In this document: piece by piece, positions 1 through 5,960 of the stretch
Layout: each line of letters begins with the position of its first letter
Numbering within the stretch: the stretch's first letter is position 1
NCBI GenBank assembly: GCA_039933315.1
Contig: JBDTOI010000101.1
Location: forward strand, 1-14,498
Length of the DNA: 14,498 nucleotides
Source of the DNA: DASXRU01 sp039933315
GTDB taxonomy: Bacteria; Acidobacteriota; Blastocatellia; Pyrinomonadales; Pyrinomonadaceae
Direction: 5' to 3'
Translations under genes and position numbers: made by a program
Notes under the pieces: generated by a model
Seen by the model: only the letters and a program-made list of their open reading frames with translations
Told to the model about the DNA's origin: nothing
Database searches by the model: none

Positions 1-52
1 CAGGTTGAGTAGAGGACTTTCACCTCCAAGCTGTCGAACATGCTCGGCACAC
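1..52 (-). mobile_element. Possible 5' end of a group II intron, cut by the window edge
   Basis: Read on the minus strand from position 52, the sequence begins GTGTGCC, which fits the GUGYG start of group II introns. It continues to a GGTGAAAGTCC segment (about 16-26) inside a small GAGG/CCTC hairpin, a motif I associate with domain I of bacterial group II introns. The putative junction lies three bases after the T-tract of the intrinsic terminator at 56-85, which is the site type favoured by class C introns (known for that class). The maturase gene and domains V and VI would lie left of the window and cannot be seen. It could be unrelated intergenic DNA. Confidence 0.4.
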
Positions 53-55
53 AAC

Positions 56-85
56 AAAAAAGGGGCGGCCACGGAGTGCCGCCCC
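56..85 (-). terminator. Intrinsic terminator of the radical SAM gene, built from a repeat copy
   Basis: On the minus strand, an 8-bp perfect stem (GGGGCGGC / GCCGCCCC) with an 8-nt loop is followed at once by six T residues. It starts 22 bp after the radical SAM stop codon. This is a canonical rho-independent terminator for minus-strand transcription. The stem-loop is one copy of the 29-bp repeat also present at 11198-11226 and 11251-11279. Confidence 0.8.
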
Positions 86-89
86 TACA
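61..89 (-). repeat. 29-bp GC-rich palindromic repeat, copy 1 (REP-like)
   Basis: This is a 29-bp unit with arms GGGGCGGC and GCCGCCCC around an asymmetric 8-nt loop, flanked by TGTA and T. It is identical to the copies at 11198-11226 (opposite orientation) and 11251-11279 (same orientation). The form resembles REP elements mobilised by RAYT transposases. No RAYT gene is present here, so that link is an inference. Confidence 0.75.
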
Positions 90-107
90 ATTTTAATGGG
101 TGACTTG

Positions 108-1658
108 TCAGTATTCGGCGCTGGCTGGGGCGGATTGAACCTGGCGACGCGAGCGCTTCCAGAGTTTGAATGTCTCCCTGGTAAGGCTGAATATCGATCC
201 GCCGTTCTGGGCTATCAATTTGATCCAGGCCCAACGATTCATTTGCGGGAAATAAATCCCACGGAAAAACAGACGGGCGATCAGCATACCGATCCGGTAC
301 TGCACGGGAGCACCCTGAATTGCTTTAAGGGCCTGGGAATTTCTCTTCGAGCTGTAGGAAGAGGACCAGGCCAACTGCACTTCTACTCGCGCTTCGCCAA
401 TACTCATTTTCAGAGGCGTATGCGCCATCACGAAAGGCGCGAAGTCCATCCAGTGCTTGGGACGATCCAGCCGGCCCGCTTTCTGCAAACGATCATACAG
501 CGGGGTAGCCGGAAAAGGCGTCAATTGGCCGAAGACTGGCAATCCCGGCGGCCACGATTCGATCTCCGCCACCGTGCGCGCGGCCACTCCGGGCGTGTCG
601 TTATCCATGCCGAAGATAAAGGACGTAATCGCATAGATGTTGCGATCCGCGAGCCTGCTAAGCACCGCGCCATACTCGCCGGGCTTACTAAAGTTCTTAT
701 TAACATCGGCCATGTTCGCCGGATCGATCGACTCCATGCCGATAAAGATCCAACGACCTCCCGATTCGGCAATCAGATCAAGGAGTTCCTCGTCTTTAAG
801 TAGATTGGCACTAATCTGGGCCACCCATGGCACTTTTGCATCAGCGGCAATAATTGCCCGCAGCAGGGACTTAGTCCGCTTAACGTTAATGGCCAGGTTG
901 TCATCGATGAAGAAGACGCCGATTTGACCGCCCTCGCGGCGGGCCCGCGCCTTCAGCCGCAGGAGCTCATCTACCACGCTTTCATTGGTGCGAAAGCGGA
1001 TCGAATCACCGAAGAACCCCGTGACTGTGCAGAACTCGCAACCGTAAGGGCAACCGCGACCGGTTTCAATGGGAATCATGTGGAACGAATTCCAGCCGCT
1101 GTTAGTCCGGTTCAACAAGGGCCGCACCATCTTGGGCACGATATTGAACTGGTCAAGTTCGAGCGTCTCCCAGGGAATCATCGGATAGGGCTGTAGACTC
1201 GGTTTACGAGCAGTGCCTTTCTCGTCGGCCACCGGTTCGTAAACGTCCTTCAACTCCCCGCGCGCCGCATCGGCTACGATCAGGGGCCAGGTTTCGTCGG
1301 CTTCTCCGAGCGCGATAGCATCAGCATGGCGCTGACCGCCATCTCGACCCAGAGCTTCATCCGGCACTTCGGTCACGTGGGGGCCGCCCATCACAACCAG
1401 GACTCCGGCGGCACGTAGTGCGTCGGCCATGCGATAGGCCTTCGCTACCATACGCGTCATAGCTCCGATACCCACCAGGCCGATTCCTTGCTCACGCACG
1501 TACTGGACTAATTCTTCCTCGTTCATCGCATGCGCGTTGCCGTCAACCAGCAAGACTTCATGTTCGGGAGGAGTGATTGATTGGAGAAGGAACATCCACA
1601 GGTGAGGCATGAAGTTGCGCGTCACACCGTTGTCCGGGTTATACAGGAGGATCTTCAT
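108..1658 (-). CDS. B12-binding-type radical SAM protein
   Basis: A 516-residue enzyme of the cobalamin-binding-domain radical SAM superfamily. Residues 1-135 form a Rossmann-like N-terminal part (MKILLYNP start, VVMGGPHVT at 88-96, GEADETWP at 118-125). The radical SAM core follows at about 190-400, with the CxxxCxxC cluster at C203, C207 and C210 that binds the 4Fe-4S cluster and SAM. The C-terminal 100 or so residues look like the DUF4070-type tail of this family. The canonical DxHxxG cobalamin motif is not evident, so the N-terminal fold may not need bound B12. Relatives include the hopanoid methylase HpnP and many uncharacterised enzymes; the substrate cannot be read from sequence. The start is supported by AGGA 7 nt upstream. 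The gene appears monocistronic: the T-tract hairpin at 56-85 ends it, and a CRP-like operator and promoter lie at 1793-1827. No hopanoid or bacteriochlorophyll genes are nearby, so function is open. Confidence 0.88.
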   Translation of the reverse strand: MKILLYNPDNGVTRNFMPHLWMFLLQSITPPEHEVLLVDGNAHAMNEEELVQYVREQGIGLVGIGAMTRMVAKAYRMADALRAAGVLVVMGGPHVTEVPDEALGRDGGQRHADAIALGEADETWPLIVADAARGELKDVYEPVADEKGTARKPSLQPYPMIPWETLELDQFNIVPKMVRPLLNRTNSGWNSFHMIPIETGRGCPYGCEFCTVTGFFGDSIRFRTNESVVDELLRLKARARREGGQIGVFFIDDNLAINVKRTKSLLRAIIAADAKVPWVAQISANLLKDEELLDLIAESGGRWIFIGMESIDPANMADVNKNFSKPGEYGAVLSRLADRNIYAITSFIFGMDNDTPGVAARTVAEIESWPPGLPVFGQLTPFPATPLYDRLQKAGRLDRPKHWMDFAPFVMAHTPLKMSIGEARVEVQLAWSSSYSSKRNSQALKAIQGAPVQYRIGMLIARLFFRGIYFPQMNRWAWIKLIAQNGGSIFSLTRETFKLWKRSRRQVQSAPASAEY

Positions 1659-1971
1659 AACAATGTCCTAAGCTTGAGGGTTCAGAAACACATATAACCC
1701 TTAGGCTATATTGGAAAGAGTGGACAACGAACAACACCAGGGACGAAAGTTGGAGACTCAATCCGGCTTCGGAGAGGCAAATTGTCAAGCGCAGTATACC
1801 ATCTATGTGTGATAGTGCACATAGATGACACACGTCGAGGGAGTCGGTAACTGGTCATAGGCTTTTCCGGTGTTTACTCCGAAAGGAGCTAAGGTTAGCC
1901 TTCTCACTCAGATTCATCGTCCAGCATCTACCCACTAGAGCGTTACAGCCTGTCACAGTAAACAAATAACA
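1659..1971. other. Intergenic region upstream of the radical SAM gene
   Basis: These 313 bp hold no convincing gene. They contain the 28-bp palindrome and TATACT promoter at 1793-1827, a second CACATATA half-site at 1689-1696, and a short CTCC-GAAA-GGAG hairpin at about 1877-1888. No T-rich terminator is visible for the receiver gene that ends at 1972. Confidence 0.6.
1793..1827 (-). promoter_or_regulatory. CRP-like operator overlapping a promoter for the radical SAM gene
   Basis: Positions 1800-1809 and 1818-1827 form a perfect 10-bp inverted repeat with an 8-nt spacer. Its core is TGTG-N8-CACA (1806-1821), the spacing of an E. coli CRP site. Reading toward the radical SAM gene, CACA is followed by exactly 7 nt and then TATACT (1798 to 1793), a good -10 hexamer. 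The operator would replace or cover the -35 element, centred near -27.5, a position usually linked to repression. The first CRP-like gene has the same layout at 4665-4693. The predicted leader is about 130 nt. Confidence 0.6.
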
Positions 1972-2433
1972 TCAAGCCGCCATGACAGTCGTGTCGAACA
2001 GGTCTACGAGAATCGCGTCCAGACGTCCAAAGTCTATTGGCTTGATAAGGCAGTCATCGCATCCGGCCGCCAGTGCGGCATCGTGGAACTCCGGTCGGGC
2101 ATCTCCGGATAAGGCTACAATTTTCACTCCCTGCGCATCGCGCTCGCGAATGAGCCGCGTGGCCGAAAGACCATCGAGTAGAGGTAGAGTGCCGTCCATC
2201 AGAATTAACTCCAGAGGTTCACGGGCTGAGGCCCGCAATGCTTCCAGGCCGTCTCCGGCCTCCGCCACACGGCAGCCCTTCATTTCCAGCAGGGCGCGCA
2301 GCATGATGCGGGTATCTTCGTGGTTTTCCACAATCAGGACCAAAGGTTTTCTTGTTGTTAAATGGCGAGAAGGCTCTCCGGGATCAGAGAGACCCCGCCC
2401 GTTATCGGTTGCAGATAGGGATACATAACCCAC
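1972..2433 (-). CDS. Stand-alone response-regulator receiver protein, atypical acid pocket
   Basis: A 153-residue protein made almost entirely of one receiver (CheY-like) domain at about 30-150. Visible landmarks are the phosphoacceptor Asp80 (LILMDG), the switch Ser109 (ALSG) and Lys131 (LIKPID). The acidic pair after strand 1, normally DD or ED, is Glu36-Asn37, so the residue matching CheY Asp13, a direct Mg ligand, is Asn. No output domain follows, so it would act by protein interaction or in a phosphorelay; no histidine kinase lies in the window. The only reasonable start in frame is GTG at 2433, with a weak ribosome binding site, so the first 28 residues are uncertain. It resembles the receiver at 8053-8511, which has a complete pocket. 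Confidence 0.85.
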   Translation of the reverse strand: MGYVSLSATDNGRGLSDPGEPSRHLTTRKPLVLIVENHEDTRIMLRALLEMKGCRVAEAGDGLEALRASAREPLELILMDGTLPLLDGLSATRLIRERDAQGVKIVALSGDARPEFHDAALAAGCDDCLIKPIDFGRLDAILVDLFDTTVMAA

Positions 2434-2765
2434 AGCTTTCTGGCGTCAAGCGAGGTAGCGTGTTGAATTACCGAACGGCAAGTTGACCGAAGATCCAGCA
2501 CGAAGGGCGAAGTCCTTTACGTAACTTCACCCTTCGTCCGCACTGATGCTCGTTTTGGCCAGATGCTTCGAGCGGGCCCACCCTGGTAAGCAGTCCCCGA
2601 ACCGCTTGCTGCGGGCTGGCTTCGTATCCCGTGATCTGACGACAGGGAAAATAGTCTATTGTGGAATTCTAGTCTGTGCGCCAACGCACTTATACGAAGA
2701 GATTTACGAAGGTTTTTGGGATGAATTTGGAACTCGGAATCTGGCGCCCTGAACATCTTCCGCCT
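2434..2765. other. Intergenic region between the first desaturase and the first receiver gene
   Basis: I find no supported gene in these 332 bp. Short open frames on both strands lack ribosome binding sites and family resemblance. The one clear structure is the imperfect hairpin at 2501-2536. The promoter of the receiver gene should lie here, but no strong -35/-10 pair stands out. Confidence 0.5.
2501..2536. repeat. Near-perfect 13-bp inverted repeat (hairpin)
   Basis: Arms 2501-2513 (CGAAGGGCGAAGT) and 2524-2536 pair at 12 of 13 positions around a 10-nt loop. There is no T-tract on either side, so it is not a canonical intrinsic terminator. It lies 68 bp upstream of the receiver start and 230 bp downstream of the desaturase stop. 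It may be an operator or an RNA structure. Confidence 0.5.
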
Positions 2766-3605
2766 TCAGGCCGCTGGAGGCCCAGCCATACTGGCCAATT
2801 TGATTCCCTTTGCCAGTCCCAGAGATTTCAGCGTGCGAATGCCCCACCAGTTAATGTCTATCTCATACCAGGCAAGCCCATGTCGCGCCGCCGTTGGATG
2901 CGCGTGGTGATTATTGTGCCAGCCCTCGCCGAAGGTTAGCAGCGCTACCCACCAGTTGTTGGTCGAATCGTCGCTGGTCGCGAAGCGGCGCGTGCCCCAC
3001 ATGTGCGTGGCGGAGTTAACTAACCAGGTCGCATGGAGATTAAAAGTGACGCGGAAGAAGATGCCTACCATCAGGTAAGACCAGCCGCCGACCGCCAGCA
3101 ATGCTACTCCGAGAAAGACCAAAGGCAACCAGTACAAACGGTTCAGCCAAACGTGGACCCGGTCCTTCACCAGATCAGGAGCATAGCGAGCCAGAACTTC
3201 GTCGTCGTATTGTTGGGCAGTGCCTCTGAGAATCCACCCCATGTGCGCCCACCAGCCTCCGTCGCGAGGACTGTGCGGATCGCCGGGCGCGTCGGTGTGA
3301 GCGTGATGGATGCGATGTGTGACGACCCAGTAGATCGGCCCGCCTTCGAGGGAAAGCGTCCCGCAAAGCGTCAGGAAGTACTCGACGATTCTTGGTGTCT
3401 TGTAACCACGATGAGTCAGTAGCCGGTGCCAACCCATTCCCACACCCAGGCTTCCGGCAACCCACCAGAGGACAATGGCCACCACCAGCGCTTTCCAGGT
3501 GAACATAAAAAGTGAAGCCACCGCGCCGATATGAAAGAGCGCCATGAATACGCCCGTGCTCCAATTTATACTTTTCGTTTCTTTAACAACCGTTGCTGCG
3601 CGCAT
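2766..3605 (-). CDS. Membrane fatty acid (acyl) desaturase, delta-9/OLE1 type
   Basis: A 279-residue integral membrane di-iron desaturase. All three histidine boxes are intact: HRLLTH (60-65), HRIHH (97-101) and HNNHH (230-234), plus the NSATH motif (197-201) typical of the stearoyl-CoA/acyl-lipid delta-9 family. Hydrophobic segments lie at about 17-55, 75-95 and 155-195, the usual four-helix arrangement. The expected reaction is O2-dependent insertion of a cis double bond into a saturated acyl chain, changing membrane fluidity. Electron donor and acyl carrier cannot be told from sequence. The start is supported by AGAGGT 5 nt upstream (3611-3616 on the minus strand). A paralogue lies at 10146-11057. 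It is separated from its neighbours by 88 bp and 332 bp, so it is probably a single transcription unit or co-transcribed with the small gene upstream. Confidence 0.93.
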   Translation of the reverse strand: MRAATVVKETKSINWSTGVFMALFHIGAVASLFMFTWKALVVAIVLWWVAGSLGVGMGWHRLLTHRGYKTPRIVEYFLTLCGTLSLEGGPIYWVVTHRIHHAHTDAPGDPHSPRDGGWWAHMGWILRGTAQQYDDEVLARYAPDLVKDRVHVWLNRLYWLPLVFLGVALLAVGGWSYLMVGIFFRVTFNLHATWLVNSATHMWGTRRFATSDDSTNNWWVALLTFGEGWHNNHHAHPTAARHGLAWYEIDINWWGIRTLKSLGLAKGIKLASMAGPPAA

Positions 3606-3693
3606 TTTGGACCTCTGACTCTTTAATGGTACTGATCTTTGTTACCTATACGGTTCAAGACGAGGGGGGTGTTCTGTTCGCGGGGCACGCCCA

Positions 3694-3915
3694 CTAGCGG
3701 GACTCTTCAAACAGTTTCTCGAAGTCAGCACGGGCCCCGCCGGTGCTTTGTTCTTCCTGCTGCTCAACAATCCATCCCGTGACCGTTACCGCGGTATCAC
3801 GAGCCTTCTCCTTGGGAGTTTCCCTGGCAGAATCCAGCTGCTTTGCTTCTAACTCTTCCGCCTGCTGTTCGCGTTTGGCGCGCTTAACTATTCTGATCTG
3901 GTTGTTTGAGCTCAT
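3694..3915 (-). CDS. Small charged protein of unknown function (73 aa)
   Basis: I do not recognise this gene. It encodes 73 residues, strongly charged and rich in Glu, Gln, Lys and Arg, with a likely helical or coiled-coil stretch at about 11-40, a short apolar patch TAVTVTGWIV at 41-50 and an acidic end (DFEKLFEE). There is no signal peptide or membrane helix. The ATG at 3915 has no clear ribosome binding site. It is kept because it lies in line with the minus-strand genes on both sides, 88 bp before the desaturase start, and its composition looks like a real soluble protein. The opposite-strand frame over the same bases is Ser/Cys-rich and looks like a shadow. Confidence 0.5.
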   Translation of the reverse strand: MSSNNQIRIVKRAKREQQAEELEAKQLDSARETPKEKARDTAVTVTGWIVEQQEEQSTGGARADFEKLFEESR

Positions 3916-4064
3916 GCTGTTTGGTTAAGTTGTTCTGATCCCTATTCAAGGTGGGCGAAATTGTGATGTTCAAAAAATCCCAAGTTTGAGATGCCGGGTG
4001 GTGCTACTGAGTTGGAGGTGATTTACAAGGCGACTAGTTTTATACCATTCGAAATAGATATTTG

Positions 4065-4086
4065 TCTGTTCGCAAACACACATATA
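4065..4086. promoter_or_regulatory. Degenerate CRP-like site upstream of the small gene
   Basis: TCTGTT-N8-CACATATA matches the site at 4663-4684 at 15 of 22 positions, including nearly all of both half-sites, with the same 8-nt spacing. It lies about 150 bp upstream of the 73-residue gene. No TATACT follows at 7 nt, so a regulatory role is less certain than for the two main sites. Confidence 0.35.
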
Positions 4087-4163
4087 CCATGGTGAGGGCG
4101 CGAACGCCGGAAAACGTTATCTTTGAATAGCCCTGACGCTCTTGTCCTCTATGAAAATACTTT

Positions 4164-4451
4164 TCAACCGCTTCTACGCGAAATCAGTCTATAGACAGCC
4201 AGCACGATGATCGCTCCGATAACCGCAAGTACCAGGCTCATCAAGAAGCCAGGTTTGCTGACATCAGCCATCGTGTCGGCGGCCTGGCCGTAGCCCAACA
4301 GGCTTCGCCCTATGAATCCGCCAATGACCGCACCCACAATTCCCAGGAGCGTCGTGATGATGCAGCCGCCCGGATCTTTACCCGGCATCAGGGCTTTGGC
4401 GATCACCCCCGCTATCAAACCGAAAATTATCCATGCCAGAATCCCAAACAT
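4164..4451 (-). CDS. GlsB/YeaQ/YmgE-family small membrane protein
   Basis: A 95-residue protein with three predicted membrane helices at about 3-21, 29-50 and 69-90, rich in Gly, Ala and Ile. It carries the family pattern: an early FGLIAGVIAKALMPG, then a GG-xx-I-TTLLGIVGAVIGGFIG segment. This is the Pfam 'transglycosylase-associated' family, found across bacteria as small inner-membrane proteins often induced by stress; the molecular function is unknown and the name does not imply an enzyme. Length is normal (80-100). AAGGAG lies 8 nt upstream of the ATG (4460-4465 on the minus strand). The gene is divergent from the first CRP-like regulator, sharing a 342-bp upstream region. Confidence 0.9.
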   Translation of the reverse strand: MFGILAWIIFGLIAGVIAKALMPGKDPGGCIITTLLGIVGAVIGGFIGRSLLGYGQAADTMADVSKPGFLMSLVLAVIGAIIVLAVYRLISRRSG

Positions 4452-4793
4452 TTCTTGTGCTCCTTCTAACTTTAGAAGCTGTCCCCACCCACCCGGGCAG
4501 AACCAGCGAGAGTTAACGCCAAACGTCTAACACCCTGGACTCTCTATTTAACCGGCTTGTCCCTAGCAAATCACGGCCCATTGTCTAAAGGGCTAAAAGC
4601 CATTTTTCTCTGTTTCATAAGCGCATGAAAAAAGGACCCAATCCTCGGAAACCGTACACTTCTCTGTGTCGTAGCGCACATATATTGTATACTCTCTTCA
4701 ATCGCTCCAGGGAAAATAACCACTGCCGCTCAAGGGGGGGGTTCACCTTCAAAGATTCTTTCAAGCAGTTCTCAGAACGAAAGGAGGCAATCG
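4452..4793. other. Divergent regulatory region between the GlsB-type gene and the first CRP-like gene
   Basis: No gene is seen in these 342 bp. The region must hold promoters for both directions. The plus-strand promoter and operator at 4665-4693 is clear. A run of eight G residues lies at 4734-4741, in the predicted leader of the CRP-like mRNA, about 38 bp before its ribosome binding site. No confident minus-strand promoter was found. Confidence 0.6.
4665..4693 (+). promoter_or_regulatory. CRP-like operator and -10 element of the first CRP-like gene
   Basis: TGTG (4665-4668), 8 nt, CACA (4677-4680), 7 nt, then TATACT (4688-4693). This is the same arrangement and spacing as the radical SAM promoter at 1793-1821 on the other strand. 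Over 22 bp the two operators match at 17 positions when both are read on the plus strand. The site covers the expected -35 region, so negative autoregulation by the encoded protein is a reasonable inference. The start of transcription would be near 4700. Confidence 0.6.
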
Positions 4794-5522
4794 ATGTCAG
4801 TGTCACTAAGACCTGCTGAGGGGGTAGGCAACTGGCTGCTCGATGGATTACCTGAGGAAGGGTTTGAGCGACTGCGTAGAGAGCTGGAGCCGGTAACCTT
4901 TGCTCTCGGCGAAGTGGTTTACGAGTCCGGGGGCCGCATGGGCTATGTCTATTTCCCCACTACTGCGCACGTCTCCCTGCTATATACCATGCTAAATGGG
5001 ACCACGGCCGAAATGGGTCTGGTCGGTAACGAAGGAGTTGTCGGCATCGCGCTATTCATGGGCGGCGACACGACGCCTAACCGGGCGATGGTTCAGGGCG
5101 CTGGCGATGCTTTCAGGATGAAAGCAAAGTCTATGCAGACAGAATTCAAACGTGGCGGCGACTTTCAGCACCTGCTGTTGCGTTACACTCAGGCGCTGAT
5201 CACGCAAATCTCACAAACGGCCGTCTGTAATCGCCTCCATTCGGTAGAACAAAGACTCTGCCGCTGGCTGTTGATGACGCACGACCGGACCCACACCGAT
5301 GAATTGCAGATGACACAGGAGTTTATCTCCAACATGTTGGGGGTGCGCCGGGAAGGTGTGACCCATGCGGCGCACAACCTGCAAAGCCTCCATTTAATCA
5401 GCTACGTGCGTGGGCGGATCAAGATTCTCGACCGTAAGGAACTCGAAGCACAGGCCTGTGAGTGTTACGCGGTCGTTAAAGAAGAACATGCCCGCTTGCG
5501 TGGATGGGTCGCCAGGGAATAG
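4794..5522 (+). CDS. CRP/FNR-family transcriptional regulator, first of a tandem pair
   Basis: A 242-residue DNA-binding regulator. An N-terminal cyclic-nucleotide-binding-type beta-roll (about 12-120, with VGNEGVVGI at 77-85) is followed by a dimerisation helix (about 125-160) and a winged helix-turn-helix (about 171-212). The recognition helix GVRREGVT (183-190) keeps the Arg-Glu pair (R186, E187) that matches E. coli CRP Arg180-Glu181, the contacts for TGTGA half-sites. There is no FNR-type N-terminal cysteine cluster. Arg97 may match CRP Arg82 (cAMP phosphate), but the adjacent Ser is Ala, so the ligand is uncertain. The tail ends ACECY, common in this subfamily. AAAGGAGG 6 nt upstream fixes the start. 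The second copy follows 438 bp later, aligned with almost no gaps and about half its residues identical by eye. A CRP-like site overlaps its promoter. Confidence 0.93.
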   Translation: MSVSLRPAEGVGNWLLDGLPEEGFERLRRELEPVTFALGEVVYESGGRMGYVYFPTTAHVSLLYTMLNGTTAEMGLVGNEGVVGIALFMGGDTTPNRAMVQGAGDAFRMKAKSMQTEFKRGGDFQHLLLRYTQALITQISQTAVCNRLHSVEQRLCRWLLMTHDRTHTDELQMTQEFISNMLGVRREGVTHAAHNLQSLHLISYVRGRIKILDRKELEAQACECYAVVKEEHARLRGWVARE

Positions 5523-5960
5523 GAATCGACCTCCGCATCACATTGTTGGCAGTGTTCTCACCTCATGCGTCTCCAGATCCTTCCCCACGTCAACAGTTTA
5601 TCCACCCAAAGACAACCGATCGCCTTCCTTTAAGACGCAGAGCTCCCATTTGACAGTTTCTTAAGCTTCTCCCGCACTTCCATCCATTTATCTCCGGAAC
5701 TTGTGTTGATGAATGGCGCGTTTCCCTGTAAGTGCGGTGTCGCACAGACGCCGCGATCTCGCTGTGTTATTAATGTTGGGTCAGATCTTTGTGTGTAACT
5801 ACGCAGAAGCGAAGCGAAGTCTGAGGAACCGAAGTGCCCCACCGGGGGATATCTCTGCGGTTATTCTTTACAGATTCATCATTCGACATCGGGATCAGTT
5901 CCGCGAACTCCCTCTGTGCCGTTTGTTGTCCTGCGCCACATTGCAAGGAGTACGATCTCG
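5523..5960. other. Intergenic region between the two CRP-like genes
   Basis: No gene is supported in these 438 bp. Several short frames run through on both strands but none has a ribosome binding site or family signature. The region contains a GTGCG-GTGT-CGCAC mini-palindrome (5732-5745) and the degenerate CRP-like site at 5790-5805. No T-tract terminator is visible for the first gene. Confidence 0.55.
5788..5807. promoter_or_regulatory. Degenerate CRP-like site upstream of the second CRP-like gene
   Basis: TGTG (5790-5793), 8 nt, CGCA (5802-5805): one half-site is intact and the other differs at one base. Read in reverse, it matches the 4663 site at about 14 of 20 positions. It lies 155 bp before the ATG. 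No TATACT follows at the 7-nt spacing, so it is weaker evidence than the two main sites. Confidence 0.35.

Noticed and set aside
96..803. Open frame of 235 codons on the plus strand
   Set aside because: It lies entirely opposite the well-supported radical SAM gene, has no family features and no ribosome binding site; it is an antisense shadow.
1689..1696. CACATATA half-site near the radical SAM start, possibly a second operator
   Set aside because: The matching TGTG half-site at the 8-nt spacing is absent (AGGG instead), so only half a site is present.
1639..1833. Short minus-strand frame overlapping the radical SAM start
   Set aside because: It overlaps the 5' end of the real gene and runs through the palindromic promoter; it has no ribosome binding site or recognisable features.
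2517..2756. Short frames on both strands between the first receiver and first desaturase
   Set aside because: No ribosome binding site, no family resemblance and composition unlike the neighbouring proteins; the region is treated as intergenic.
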